A stretch of DNA of 64,000 nucleotides from Sphingomonas sabuli (GTDB lineage: Bacteria > Pseudomonadota > Alphaproteobacteria > Sphingomonadales > Sphingomonadaceae), in contig NZ_CP060697.1 of the NCBI RefSeq assembly GCF_014352855.1, positions 1,632,001 to 1,696,000 of the forward strand, given 5' to 3'. The first letter of the stretch is position 1. Every line of letters starts with the position of its first letter. Made by a program: the position numbers and the translations under genes. The notes beneath the pieces were generated by a model that worked only from the letters and a program-made list of their open reading frames with translations, did no database searches and was not told the DNA's origin. Below, piece after piece: positions 1 through 8,651 of the stretch.

Positions 1-2
1 TC

Positions 3-1133
3 ACCGACCCGTTCAACCTGGTCATGGAGCGGGTCGAAAGCCCGACCGTCGCCATCTGCAACGGCAAGCGGACGATCCTGCTCGGCACCTACAATTACAT
101 GGGCATGACGTTCGATCCCGACGTCGTCGCGGCAGGCAAACAGGCGCTTGACGAATTCGGCAGCGGAACCACCGGCAGCCGAGTGCTCAACGGCACCTAC
201 CAGGGCCACAAGGAATGCGAAGCGGCCCTGCGCGACTTTTACGCGATGGACCATGCGATGGTCTTTTCGACCGGTTACCAGGCAAACCTCGGGATCATTT
301 CCACGCTCGCCGGCAAGGGCGACTACATCATCCTCGACATCGACAGCCACGCGTCCATCTATGACGGCTGCGCGCTGGGCAACGCCGAGGTCGTGCCGTT
401 CCGCCACAATGACGTCGAGGCGCTGGAAAAGCGGCTCAAGCGGGTGCCCGAGGGCGCCGGCAAGCTGGTCGTCCTCGAAGGCGTCTATTCGATGCTGGGC
501 GACGTCGCGCCGCTCAAGGAAATGGTCGCCGTGTCGAAGGCCAACGGCGCGATGGTGCTGGTCGACGAGGCCCATTCGATGGGCTTCATCGGCGAACACG
601 GCCGCGGCGTGGCCGAAGCGCAGGGCGTGATCGACGACGTCGACTTCATCGTCGGCACCTTTTCCAAGTCGGTCGGGACAGTCGGCGGTTTCTGCGTATC
701 CAACCATCCGAAGTTCGAAATTCTGCGGCTGGTCTGCCGCCCCTATGTCTTCACCGCCTCGTTGCCGCCGTCGGTGGTGGCGACCGCAGCGACGTCAATC
801 CGCAAGCTGATGCATGGCGACGCCAAGCGCGCGCATTTGTGGGAGAACAGCAAACGGCTCCACGCGGGTTTGAAACAACTCGGCTTCGAGCTTGGGACAG
901 ACACGCCGCAATCGGCCATCATCGCCGTCATCATGCCGCACCTCGCGACCGGCGCGGCGATGTGGGAGGCACTGCTGAAGGAAGGTTTGTACGTCAATCT
1001 GGCGCGCCCGCCGGCGACCCCGGCCGGCAAGACGTTGCTGCGCTGTTCGCTGTGCGCCGAACATAGCGACGAGCAAGTCGGTGAAATCCTTGGCATGTTT
1101 GCCGCCGCGGGCAAGGCGACCGGCTGCATTTGA
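3..1133 (+). CDS. spt: Serine palmitoyltransferase (5' end outside window)
   Basis: This is a PLP-dependent alpha-oxoamine synthase that condenses serine with an acyl thioester to give 3-ketosphinganine, the first step of sphingolipid synthesis. The reading frame is open to the window edge (…DPFNLVMERVESP), so the true start lies upstream and the ATG at 24 is probably internal. The PLP lysine lies in GTFSKSVGTVGGF (Lys codon 666-668). Other family blocks are the GTTGSR substrate loop, VFSTGYQANLG, DSHASIYDG, and DEAHSMG with the PLP-binding Asp. The very close match to the soluble bacterial serine palmitoyltransferases, rather than KBL or BioF, is from memory of the family. It is followed 42 bases later by a hybrid histidine kinase on the same strand, and several lipid genes lie within 10 kb. 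Confidence 0.93.
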   Translation, partial: TDPFNLVMERVESPTVAICNGKRTILLGTYNYMGMTFDPDVVAAGKQALDEFGSGTTGSRVLNGTYQGHKECEAALRDFYAMDHAMVFSTGYQANLGIISTLAGKGDYIILDIDSHASIYDGCALGNAEVVPFRHNDVEALEKRLKRVPEGAGKLVVLEGVYSMLGDVAPLKEMVAVSKANGAMVLVDEAHSMGFIGEHGRGVAEAQGVIDDVDFIVGTFSKSVGTVGGFCVSNHPKFEILRLVCRPYVFTASLPPSVVATAATSIRKLMHGDAKRAHLWENSKRLHAGLKQLGFELGTDTPQSAIIAVIMPHLATGAAMWEALLKEGLYVNLARPPATPAGKTLLRCSLCAEHSDEQVGEILGMFAAAGKATGCI

Positions 1134-1175
1134 GCCGGACTTCCGCCATCGCCAAGACAGGTCTAGACTGACGGC

Positions 1176-3155
1176 ATGACGCCCGGCGGAGACGATATCC
1201 GCTTCGACTGGAGACGCGGCGGAGCTGCCGCGGCTGGAGCGCTGATCGCGGTCCTGCTGCTGCTTTCCCTCGTTTACCTGGTCGCAAGCTCCAACCAGCA
1301 GCGCGACAGCGCCCTGAATCAGGAGCGGCGCGCCTATGACGTGACCCTTCTGACCCGGTCGATCGACGCCAGCCTGTCGCGCGCCGAAGCCGGCCTTGGC
1401 CAGTTCGCGGTCGACGAGGACGTGAAGGGCAGCGGCAACGTCTATTACAGCTATTGGCGGCTGGCCGGCCGGCAGATGGCGGAATTGCGCGGCTTCGTCC
1501 GCCGCGATCCCGAGCAGGTCCAGCGGGTCGAGGAATTGCAGGCGCTCTACGCCACGTTGGGCGAAAAATTCGACGAGGCGGCGCGGGTCATCACCAGCAA
1601 GCAGGGCGACTATGGCCTGGGCTATTTCTATTCGGCCACGCGCGACCCCGCGGAACGCGCCATCCATGCCAAGCTGCGCGAGATCGCCGAAGCGGAGCGG
1701 GACACGCTGCGCGAGCGTATCGAGCAGACCCAGGTCTTCTCCGCCCGCGCCGACAAGCTGACCGACTACCTCAGCTGGCTCGGCATCCTCGTCGGCATCG
1801 GCGCCATCTTCCTTGGCTTCGTCGCGGTCGTTGCGGTGCGCCAATTCTCCTTCGCCCGGCGGCTGGCGGAGAACGAAACGGAGCGCGCCGAGGGGCTGGA
1901 AGCCGCGGTGCGCGAGCGGACCCAGGAATTGTGGGACGCAAACCAGGCGCTGAAGGCCGAGGCGGCCGAGCGCGAGGCGGCCGAGGCCCAGCTTCGCCAG
2001 GTCCAGAAGATGGAGGCGGTCGGCCAGCTGACCGGCGGCATCGCGCACGACTTCAACAACATGCTCGCCGTCGTCGTCGGCGGTGTCGATCTTGCCCGCC
2101 GGCGGCTGAACGGCCCGCGCCGCGAGGTCATGGCCCATCTCGACAATGCGATGGAAGGTGCGACCCGCGCCGCCGCGCTGACCCGCCGGCTGCTGTCCTT
2201 TGCCCGGTCCGAACCTTTGCTCCCCGACCGGGTCGAGCCGTCCCAGTTGCTGGCGGGCATGACCGACCTGCTCGACCGCACGCTCGGCGAGCGGATCCGG
2301 ATCACGGTCGACGCGCCCCAGGACAGCTGGCCGGTCTACGTCGACCCGCATCAGCTGGAAAACGCCATCGTCAATCTGGCCGTCAATGCCCGCGACGCGA
2401 TGGACGGCGTCGGCCGGCTGACGATCAGCGCCGCCAACGTCCGGCTGGCCGCCAACGAGGTGGGCGACATCCGGCCCGGCGAATATGTCCGCGTGTCGGT
2501 GACCGACACCGGCAGCGGGATGGCGCCGGACGTGATCGAGCGGGCCTTCGAGCCGTTTTTCACGACCAAGCCGGTGGGCAAGGGCACCGGCCTCGGGCTC
2601 AGCCAGATTTTCGGTTTCGCCCACCAGTCCGGCGGCGAAGTCGGCATCGAAAGCGAGGTCGGGAAGGGCACGACCGTGTCGATCTACTTGCCGCGCAGCA
2701 ACGTCGAGGCACCAGTGCAGCTGCGGCCCGCGACGCAGCGCATGGGCGAGGAAGAGCGCGTGGCCGGCGCGCGCATCCTCGTCGTCGAAGATGATCCGCG
2801 GGTGCGCGTCGCAACCGTCGAGGCGTTGCAGGACCTGGATTACGACCCGGTCGCCTGCGACAGCGGCGAGGAAGCGATCCGCATCTTCGACGGCCGGACG
2901 TTCGACCTCGTCATCAGCGACGTCATCATGCCGGAAATGACCGGCCCGGAACTGATCAAGATCCTCAAGCAGAAGCGGCAGGATTTCGCCGTCCTGTTCG
3001 TCACCGGCTATGTTGGGGAAAGCGAGAGCGACGGGCTGGTCGGCCACGAATTGCTGCGCAAGCCGTTCACCGTCGGCGCGCTGGCGTCCGCGGTCGCGAC
3101 CGCGCTGCAGCCTAGCGAACCGCCCCGGTCTTCAGGAGCCGTGGCAACAAGGTGA
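1176..3155 (+). CDS. Membrane-bound hybrid sensor histidine kinase with C-terminal receiver
   Basis: 659 residues. The first membrane segment is at about 16-38 and the second at about 198-222, bracketing a periplasmic helical sensor of roughly 160 residues (CHASE3-like in length and helical character, which is inference). A coiled coil (about 225-280) leads to the dimerisation helix with [17 protein letters not shown] (His about 291). The ATPase domain has NLAVNARDAM, DTGSGM and GKGTGLGLS. The receiver begins at ILVVEDDP, with the phospho-acceptor Asp in VISDVIMPEM (about 582) and the Lys in LLRKPF. No DNA-binding output is present, so it probably hands phosphate to another regulator. Its 3' end overlaps the convergent nucleotidyltransferase gene by 44 bases. 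A paralogue with the same kinase type lies at 31239-33605. The ligand is unknown. Confidence 0.9.
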   Translation: MTPGGDDIRFDWRRGGAAAAGALIAVLLLLSLVYLVASSNQQRDSALNQERRAYDVTLLTRSIDASLSRAEAGLGQFAVDEDVKGSGNVYYSYWRLAGRQMAELRGFVRRDPEQVQRVEELQALYATLGEKFDEAARVITSKQGDYGLGYFYSATRDPAERAIHAKLREIAEAERDTLRERIEQTQVFSARADKLTDYLSWLGILVGIGAIFLGFVAVVAVRQFSFARRLAENETERAEGLEAAVRERTQELWDANQALKAEAAEREAAEAQLRQVQKMEAVGQLTGGIAHDFNNMLAVVVGGVDLARRRLNGPRREVMAHLDNAMEGATRAAALTRRLLSFARSEPLLPDRVEPSQLLAGMTDLLDRTLGERIRITVDAPQDSWPVYVDPHQLENAIVNLAVNARDAMDGVGRLTISAANVRLAANEVGDIRPGEYVRVSVTDTGSGMAPDVIERAFEPFFTTKPVGKGTGLGLSQIFGFAHQSGGEVGIESEVGKGTTVSIYLPRSNVEAPVQLRPATQRMGEEERVAGARILVVEDDPRVRVATVEALQDLDYDPVACDSGEEAIRIFDGRTFDLVISDVIMPEMTGPELIKILKQKRQDFAVLFVTGYVGESESDGLVGHELLRKPFTVGALASAVATALQPSEPPRSSGAVATR

Positions 3156-3987
3156 TCCCGGCAAGCAGCGGCCAACGCCGCTGCCACGGCTTCAGTTCGA
3201 TCGCGGTGCCGGCGTGGCGGTTGATCTTCCACACGATGTAATCGGCGCCGCCGGCAAAGGTCGCCGTGGCCTTGGCCAGCCGGGCGACCGACAGCAGCTT
3301 GCCCTTGCGCTGCATGCGCTTCCACCAGCGCTGCGCGTTGGCCGGTCGGGCCGCCAGCTGGTGCATGGCCGCCGCGCCGAAGCGCTCGTACCGATCGGCG
3401 TCGGCGTCCACGATCATCGCCGAGCGGTCGCCGCGCTCGGCCCGAAGCTCTGCGCCGAAGGTCAGCTGGAAGGCTTTCAGCCACAGGTCGCGCGGTGTCG
3501 CACTGGATGGCGCCAGCGGAGCGGCCCAGCCGAGCAAGGTCGGCGCCGCCTTCGCGATGGCGTCCACGGCTGCGGCGCGTGCGGCATCGTCCTTGGCCCA
3601 CACCAGCCGGCTTGGCTGGGCGAAGCGCGCGACGACCGAGGTGCTGCGCGCATCGGGTCCGCATTCGCGGCGGAAATCGGCTTCGTCGAGCACCGCATAT
3701 TTCGCGACCAGCCCGCCATGTTCGAAATAGAAGACGTTGGGCGGGACCAGCCGGTTGGCCGTCGCCAGCCAGCGCTTGTCATAAGCGGCGCGATAGTCCG
3801 ACACGATCAAATAGAAATCGAGCATCAGCCCGTCGAGCTGCGCCTGGCGCAGGCACGATCCGTAGAATAGCACCGCCTGCGCGGCACCGCCGTGCGCGGC
3901 CGCGATCGCCTGCGCCATGGCGGTGACCTGCGGATCGACGGGCGCGGCCAGTTCCCCGGCGACGAGGTCGCGGATCGGCGTGGTCAT
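3112..3987 (-). CDS. Tam41-like nucleotidyltransferase, possible sphingolipid head-group enzyme
   Basis: 291 residues, not a textbook family by eye. Residues 41-62 read FYGSCLRQAQLDGLMLDFYLIV, a GS…DFxxxV nucleotidyltransferase arrangement (GS at 43-44, acidic residue at 57). It is followed by a Tyr/Arg-rich stretch and NVFYFEHGGLVAKYAVL. The spacing recalls the Tam41 CTP:phosphatidate cytidylyltransferases. The C-terminal third is basic with a weakly hydrophobic segment (LLAGITLLPRLL). The gene starts 9 bases after the lipid kinase on the same strand, so the two are almost certainly co-transcribed. In Caulobacter a ceramide kinase and neighbouring genes make ceramide phosphoglycerate. By analogy this enzyme may activate or transfer a head group on phosphorylated ceramide, but that is inference. 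Confidence 0.6.
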   Translation of the reverse strand: MTTPIRDLVAGELAAPVDPQVTAMAQAIAAAHGGAAQAVLFYGSCLRQAQLDGLMLDFYLIVSDYRAAYDKRWLATANRLVPPNVFYFEHGGLVAKYAVLDEADFRRECGPDARSTSVVARFAQPSRLVWAKDDAARAAAVDAIAKAAPTLLGWAAPLAPSSATPRDLWLKAFQLTFGAELRAERGDRSAMIVDADADRYERFGAAAMHQLAARPANAQRWWKRMQRKGKLLSVARLAKATATFAGGADYIVWKINRHAGTAIELKPWQRRWPLLAGITLLPRLLKTGAVR

Positions 3988-3996
3988 CGGGAAAGC

Positions 3997-5046
3997 TCAG
4001 GCCGCGAGGCGAACGAACGACAGCGGCTGCGCGGGGTTGAGCCGGATCGGCTTGCCGACATTCACCTTGAACATTTCGCCGTCGAGGATGACGTTCGAAT
4101 TCTCGCCCTCGATGCTGATCTCGTCGGTTTCCTGCACGTGGACCCCGCGAACCGGCCGCCGTCCGAGCTTGCCGGCAAGGCTTGCGGCAAGGGCGCCGAG
4201 CAGCGAGCGCGGCCGTTCCTCGATCGCCAGCAGCTTCAGCCGGCCGCTGCCCGAAGCAGTCAGCTTGCCGGACAGCAACAGCTTGTCGAGCGTGGTCACG
4301 GCGAGCAAGGTGAAGCGGCCGGTCAGCGAACCGCTCTTGCCGGTCGAAATAAGCAGCGGCGACGCCTTGGGCGGAAGGAAGCTCGCCCGCGCCCCCGACA
4401 GCAGCCGGAACAGCAGCGCCACCGCGGTCAGCGCATGGCTCAGTCCGTTGGGGAGGCCGAGCGGGTAGATCTTGTTGCGGCAATAGAGCATCGTGTCCGC
4501 CAGCCCGGCGCCGCCAAGGAACATGCCGATGACCGGCAGTTCCGACCCGTCGCTGCGCAGCGCGATCAGCTCGCGCGCGACCAGATGCTCGGCAAGGTTA
4601 CCCTGCGCCATGTCGAGCAGGCGTTCGAGCGCGACGATCGGGTCGCCGTGCGCGCCCAGGTCGAGCGCGATCAGGTTGGTCTTGCCGCTGGGAATGACCG
4701 CCATCGGCGGCGGGCCGTCGGGAAAGTGGCTGCCGTTGTGGATCTCGGTCAGGGCCGCCTGGACGGTGCCGTCCCCGCCGTTGATGACCAGCATCTTGGG
4801 CCGGACGCAGGCGATCGAGCGCAATGCGTCGCCGATCTGGTCGACGTGCTCGACCTCGTAGTGAAAGACGTCCGGATGTTCGGCGCAGAACGCGCGGATG
4901 CGCGACAGCTGCGCGATGTTGCCGGTCGACTTCGGGTTCGACAGCAGGGCGATGCGCGGCCGCGCCTTCAGCGGGCGGACGCGCGCGGCCGGTGCGCCAT
5001 CGGTCACCGTGCCAGTGTCTTTCGCCTTCAGCTGTTGGTTCTGCAT
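3997..5046 (-). CDS. Diacylglycerol kinase-family lipid kinase (ceramide kinase candidate)
   Basis: 349 residues from the ATG at 5046. A longer form from a TTG at 5142 would add a low-complexity Arg-rich tail and is less likely. The catalytic signature NGGDGTV lies at residues 89-95, preceded by RIALLSNPKSTGN (about 31-43), as in DAGK_cat/YegS-like kinases. VIPSGKTN takes the place of the usual GT.ND block. The C-terminal half is beta-rich, as expected. Family members phosphorylate diacylglycerol, sphingosine or ceramide using ATP. Proximity to serine palmitoyltransferase and pairing with a nucleotidyltransferase favour a sphingoid substrate (inference). It diverges from lptF across about 120 bases. 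Confidence 0.75.
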   Translation of the reverse strand: MQNQQLKAKDTGTVTDGAPAARVRPLKARPRIALLSNPKSTGNIAQLSRIRAFCAEHPDVFHYEVEHVDQIGDALRSIACVRPKMLVINGGDGTVQAALTEIHNGSHFPDGPPPMAVIPSGKTNLIALDLGAHGDPIVALERLLDMAQGNLAEHLVARELIALRSDGSELPVIGMFLGGAGLADTMLYCRNKIYPLGLPNGLSHALTAVALLFRLLSGARASFLPPKASPLLISTGKSGSLTGRFTLLAVTTLDKLLLSGKLTASGSGRLKLLAIEERPRSLLGALAASLAGKLGRRPVRGVHVQETDEISIEGENSNVILDGEMFKVNVGKPIRLNPAQPLSFVRLAA

Positions 5047-5166
5047 GCTATATCGACCGTGCCGCCTGGGGGTGTTGCAACGGGACGCCGCACCCCTAAG
5101 TGCAACGGCCCATCTGCCTCTATCCGACGGCTTTGCGGCCAAATCATGGTGTAGGAACGACGGAAT

Positions 5167-6366
5167 TTGCGCGGTTTGTCGCTAATCGACCGCTACCTGG
5201 CACGGTCCATCGCGGTGCCCTTGCTGGGCACGCTGGTGCTTGCGGCCATGCTGTTGGTGCTCGACAAGATGCTCCGGCTGTTCGATTTCGTCGTCAACAC
5301 CGGCGGCCCGGTCAGCGTCGTGTGGCGGATGCTCGCCAATCTGCTGCCCGAATATTTCGCGCTCGGCATTCCCATCGGCCTGCTGCTTGGCATCCTGCTC
5401 GCCTTCCGCAAGCTGGCGCTAAGTTCGGAGCTGGACGCGTTGCGCGGGGTCGGCGCGGGCTTTGGCCGGCTGCTGCGCGTGCCCTATCTGTACGCGTTCG
5501 GCCTCATCCTGCTGAACGCCTTCATCGTCGGCTACATCGAGCCCTATTCCAACTACCGCTACGAAGGGCTGCGCTTCGATCTCCGGTCCGGCGCGCTGGG
5601 GGCGTCGATCAAGGTTGGGGAATTCAACCGCTTCGGCAAGCGGCTGACCCTGCGCATCGACAAGAGCGAGGAACGCGGCACCCGGCTCGGCGGGATTTTC
5701 GTGCAGGTCGACAATCCGTCGGGCGAATCCGTCGCCGCCACCGCCGAAGCCGGCCGCTTCCTGTCGACCGACGACCCGCAGGTGATCCTGTTCCGGCTGC
5801 ATAACGGGCGGCTGATCCAGAATTCGCCCAAGTTCACCACGCCGCGGACGCTGACCTTCAAGACCTACGATCTGCCCATCCCGGTGCCGGCGATCGACCA
5901 GTTCCGCGGCCGCGGCAGCGAGTTCGACGAGCTGTTCTTCAACGAGCTGTTCCGCCTCGGCTATGGCGGCGGCGCGAGGGACCGCGAGCAGATGCTCGGC
6001 GCGCAGGCCAATTTCCATTTCCGGATCGTCGAAATCCTGATGATGGCGATGCTGCCGCTGCTGGCCGTCGCGCTGGCCGTGCCGCCCAAGCGCAGCACGT
6101 CGGCGCTGGGCATCTTTGTCGGCATCGTGATGGTCGTCGCCTATCACAAGATCAATCAGTACGGGGAATCCGCCGGGGCGCAGGGGCGCATCGACCCGAT
6201 CCTCGCGCTATGGGTCCCGTTGCTGCTCATGGGCAGCCTGATCGGCTGGATGTACCACGTCATCGCCCATCGTCCGGGCGGGCAGCCGATCGGCGCGCTG
6301 GAATGGGCCGCCGGCCGCGCCGCCCGCCGCATCCGCGCTCTCTTCCCAAGTGCGCGCGTCACATGA
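5167..6366 (+). CDS. lptF: LptF, permease subunit of the LptB2FG lipid exporter
   Basis: 399 residues from a TTG start (MRGLSLIDRYLARSI), preceded by AGGAA 11 bases upstream. The topology is typical: a first membrane helix at about 15-35, two more by about 120, a large periplasmic beta-jellyroll domain (about 130-265), and three C-terminal helices including MMAMLPLLAVALAVPP. With LptG and LptB it extracts lipopolysaccharide from the inner membrane and passes it to the LptC-A-DE bridge. Sphingomonads carry glycosphingolipids in their outer leaflet, so the cargo here may include those lipids (inference from established physiology plus the adjacent sphingolipid genes). The stop overlaps the lptG start (ATGA). 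Confidence 0.92.
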   Translation: MRGLSLIDRYLARSIAVPLLGTLVLAAMLLVLDKMLRLFDFVVNTGGPVSVVWRMLANLLPEYFALGIPIGLLLGILLAFRKLALSSELDALRGVGAGFGRLLRVPYLYAFGLILLNAFIVGYIEPYSNYRYEGLRFDLRSGALGASIKVGEFNRFGKRLTLRIDKSEERGTRLGGIFVQVDNPSGESVAATAEAGRFLSTDDPQVILFRLHNGRLIQNSPKFTTPRTLTFKTYDLPIPVPAIDQFRGRGSEFDELFFNELFRLGYGGGARDREQMLGAQANFHFRIVEILMMAMLPLLAVALAVPPKRSTSALGIFVGIVMVVAYHKINQYGESAGAQGRIDPILALWVPLLLMGSLIGWMYHVIAHRPGGQPIGALEWAAGRAARRIRALFPSARVT

Positions 6367-7460
6367 TCAACCTGCAATTCTTCCCCTCGCGCCGGCTCGC
6401 GCTCTATTCGGTCAAGCTCTACCTGACCCGCACGCTGGCGGTGCTTATCGGGCTGGTGCTGGTGCTGCTGGCGCTCGACCTGCTGGGCGAATCCGGCAAG
6501 ATTCTCGGCGTTCCGGGCAACAGCGACGCGGACCTGTGGCGCTACGCCGGCCTGCGCCTGCCGTTGCTGATCGCCCGGTTCCTGCCCTTTTCGGTGCTCC
6601 TGGGCACGCTGATCATGTTCGTCTCGCTCAACCAGAACAGCGAGGTGGTGGCGATGAAGTCGGCGGGTGTGTCCGCGCACCAGATGCTCGCCCCGCTGGT
6701 CGTCGCCAGCCTTGGCCTGTCGGTTGCCGCCTTCATCTTCAATGAGACTGTCACGGTCCAGTCGGCGCGCGTGGTCAACGCGTGGAGCGACAACGACTAC
6801 AAGCCGATCCCGCCCGAATCCGGCATTCTGACCAACGTCTGGGTGGCGCGCGGCGAGGATCTTGTCCGCGCGCGCCACGTCGGTGGCACCGGGCGCGGCT
6901 TCCACGCCGAGGGGCTGACCATTTACGACCGTGAGCGCGGCGCGCTGGCGCGGATCGTCGAGGCCGAGCGCGCCTATCCGCGCGACGGCGACTGGCAGCT
7001 GCAGGACGTCACCGTTTACGATTCGGGCATGAACGTCGTGCGGCGCGTGCCGGAGATGTCTGCGCTGACCGGGGTCACCGCGGACCAGCTCCGCCTGTCG
7101 CGGGTCGACCCGGACGAAACCAGCTTTTTCGACCTCAAGCAGAAGATCGAGGAGATGCAGGCCGCGGGCAAGCCGACCGCGGCGGCCGAGGCCGGGCTGT
7201 GGCACAAATTGTCGGGGCCGCTGTCGATCGTGCTGATGCCGCTGCTCGCCGCGGTCGCCGCCTTCGGCCTTGCCCGGTCGGGGCAGGTCCTGCTGCGCGC
7301 GACGATCGGCATGGCCTTGGGCTTCGCCTATTTCGTCGCCGACAATTTCAGCCTGGCGATGGGCAATGTCGGCGCCTACCCGCCGCTGCTCGCGGCCTGG
7401 GCGCCATTCTTCCTGTTCCTGCTGGTCGGGGAGACCGTGCTGATCCGGTCCGAGGAGTAG
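6363..7460 (+). CDS. lptG: LptG, permease subunit of the LptB2FG lipid exporter
   Basis: 365 residues. I chose the ATG at 6363 because it overlaps the lptF stop as ATGA, a sign of translational coupling. An upstream in-frame extension from 6210 would lie wholly inside lptF. The order is as in LptF: N-terminal membrane helices (LTRTLAVLIGLVLVLLALDLL near 21-41, then VLLGTLIMFVSLNQ), a periplasmic domain with ESGILTNVWVARGEDLVRA, and C-terminal helices beginning GPLSIVLMPLLAAVAAFGLA. The motif NSEVVAMKSAGVS is the usual LptG cytoplasmic coupling loop. It works as a heterodimer with LptF at the inner membrane. Confidence 0.92.
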   Translation: MINLQFFPSRRLALYSVKLYLTRTLAVLIGLVLVLLALDLLGESGKILGVPGNSDADLWRYAGLRLPLLIARFLPFSVLLGTLIMFVSLNQNSEVVAMKSAGVSAHQMLAPLVVASLGLSVAAFIFNETVTVQSARVVNAWSDNDYKPIPPESGILTNVWVARGEDLVRARHVGGTGRGFHAEGLTIYDRERGALARIVEAERAYPRDGDWQLQDVTVYDSGMNVVRRVPEMSALTGVTADQLRLSRVDPDETSFFDLKQKIEEMQAAGKPTAAAEAGLWHKLSGPLSIVLMPLLAAVAAFGLARSGQVLLRATIGMALGFAYFVADNFSLAMGNVGAYPPLLAAWAPFFLFLLVGETVLIRSEE

Positions 7461-7466
7461 GGCCGT

Positions 7467-8558
7467 CTAGGGCCGGCCGCGCCAGCTGCTCGAGGCAAGG
7501 CGGACGACCAGCGGCGACAGGCCGCGATGGCTGGACCGGTGATAGATGGAATCGGGCGCCAGTTCCGCGCACAGCCGCCGGTGAGCGGTGCCGAGCGCAT
7601 GATAGGGCAGGCCGGGCAGCAGGTGGTGCAGCCCGTGGTAGCGCAGGCCTACCGGGGCCCACAGCGCCGGCAGGGTCGCGGGCGGCGGCACGTTGACGCT
7701 GTCGAGATATTGCGCGGTGACGGTCATCGGCTCGCCGTCGTTCTCCCACAGGTGCGCGACCAGCGTGCGGACCTGGTTGAGGAACATCACGCCCGCGGCG
7801 ACCGCCATGAACACCAGGAAGGCGTGCAGCGGGATGACGCCGGTGGCGGTGAGGACGAGCAGGCTGACGGCCCACAGGCTGCACGCCGTTTCCAGCAACA
7901 GCCAGTCGCGGCGGAACGTGCCGGTCGGCGGCGGGCGGCGGAATTGCGGGTTGATCTGCAGGCCCGAATACCGGGCAATCACTGCCGCGCGCAGCTTCGG
8001 GAACAGCAGCGACAGCGGCGCCAGCACGCCGAAGCGGATCAGCAGGCCGACCGGCGCCAGCGCCGCGGCGATCAGGAACACCGGCAAGGTCCACGGCTTC
8101 ATCAGCGCCAGCGGCAAATATTCGGGGTCGTTGGCGGTCCCGTAATAGCGCTTGGCGTGATGCTGGTTATGGACGCCCTCGTACAGGAACGACGGGACCA
8201 GCAGCGGCACGCCGACGATCAGGTTCCAGGCCAGCCGGAAGCCCGGCACGGCATTGGGCTTAAGATGGGTCAATTCGTGGATGAAGCTGCCCGCGCGATA
8301 CAGGGCGAGGACCGCGACCGCGCCCGCAAGGATCGCCGGCAAGGTCGCGTCGATCAGCATCGCGGCGAACATCGCCAGGTACCCCAGCGCCGCCGAGCCG
8401 ACGAGGTCGGCCCAATAGATGGCCGCGCGCGGACTGTTGAGGTCGCGGGTCAGGTCCGCGGCCGCCTTCAGCATCGCCTTGTCGTCGTTCGCGCGCAGGG
8501 CCTCACGCGCCGAAACCGGCGCGCTGCGGTCGCGCGAAAGGGTTGCCGTGGTGCTCAT
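7467..8558 (-). CDS. Membrane fatty acid desaturase
   Basis: 363 residues from the ATG at 8558, which has a weak AGG 6-8 bases upstream; an ATG at 8570 and a TTG at 8579 are in frame. The three histidine boxes of membrane di-iron desaturases are present in order: HELTH, HNQHH and a late HGLHH in GLRYHGLHHLLP. They sit between pairs of hydrophobic helices. It would insert a double bond into an acyl chain (or hydroxylate it) at the cytoplasmic face of the membrane. The substrate cannot be read from sequence. Its placement between lptG and the ceramide synthase candidate makes membrane or sphingolipid acyl chains plausible. It is transcribed divergently from the acyltransferase gene. Confidence 0.85.
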   Translation of the reverse strand: MSTTATLSRDRSAPVSAREALRANDDKAMLKAAADLTRDLNSPRAAIYWADLVGSAALGYLAMFAAMLIDATLPAILAGAVAVLALYRAGSFIHELTHLKPNAVPGFRLAWNLIVGVPLLVPSFLYEGVHNQHHAKRYYGTANDPEYLPLALMKPWTLPVFLIAAALAPVGLLIRFGVLAPLSLLFPKLRAAVIARYSGLQINPQFRRPPPTGTFRRDWLLLETACSLWAVSLLVLTATGVIPLHAFLVFMAVAAGVMFLNQVRTLVAHLWENDGEPMTVTAQYLDSVNVPPPATLPALWAPVGLRYHGLHHLLPGLPYHALGTAHRRLCAELAPDSIYHRSSHRGLSPLVVRLASSSWRGRP

Positions 8559-8651
8559 CGATGCCTGCATGTGGTCCAAGATAGTGGCGGCAACGTGGCG
8601 TCACAATGAACACACTCTGGCGCTGGCCCGGAACGCGGAGTAGCCAGCGGC

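Noticed and set aside
795..3047. Minus-strand open frame of 750 codons
   Set aside because: It is the complementary shadow of the histidine kinase and spt genes; it is Arg/Gly/Asp-rich with no motifs or start signal.
5199..5215. TGGCACGGTCCATCGCG, a possible sigma-54 site inside lptF
   Set aside because: The -12 GC is not at the required spacing and the site is within coding sequence.
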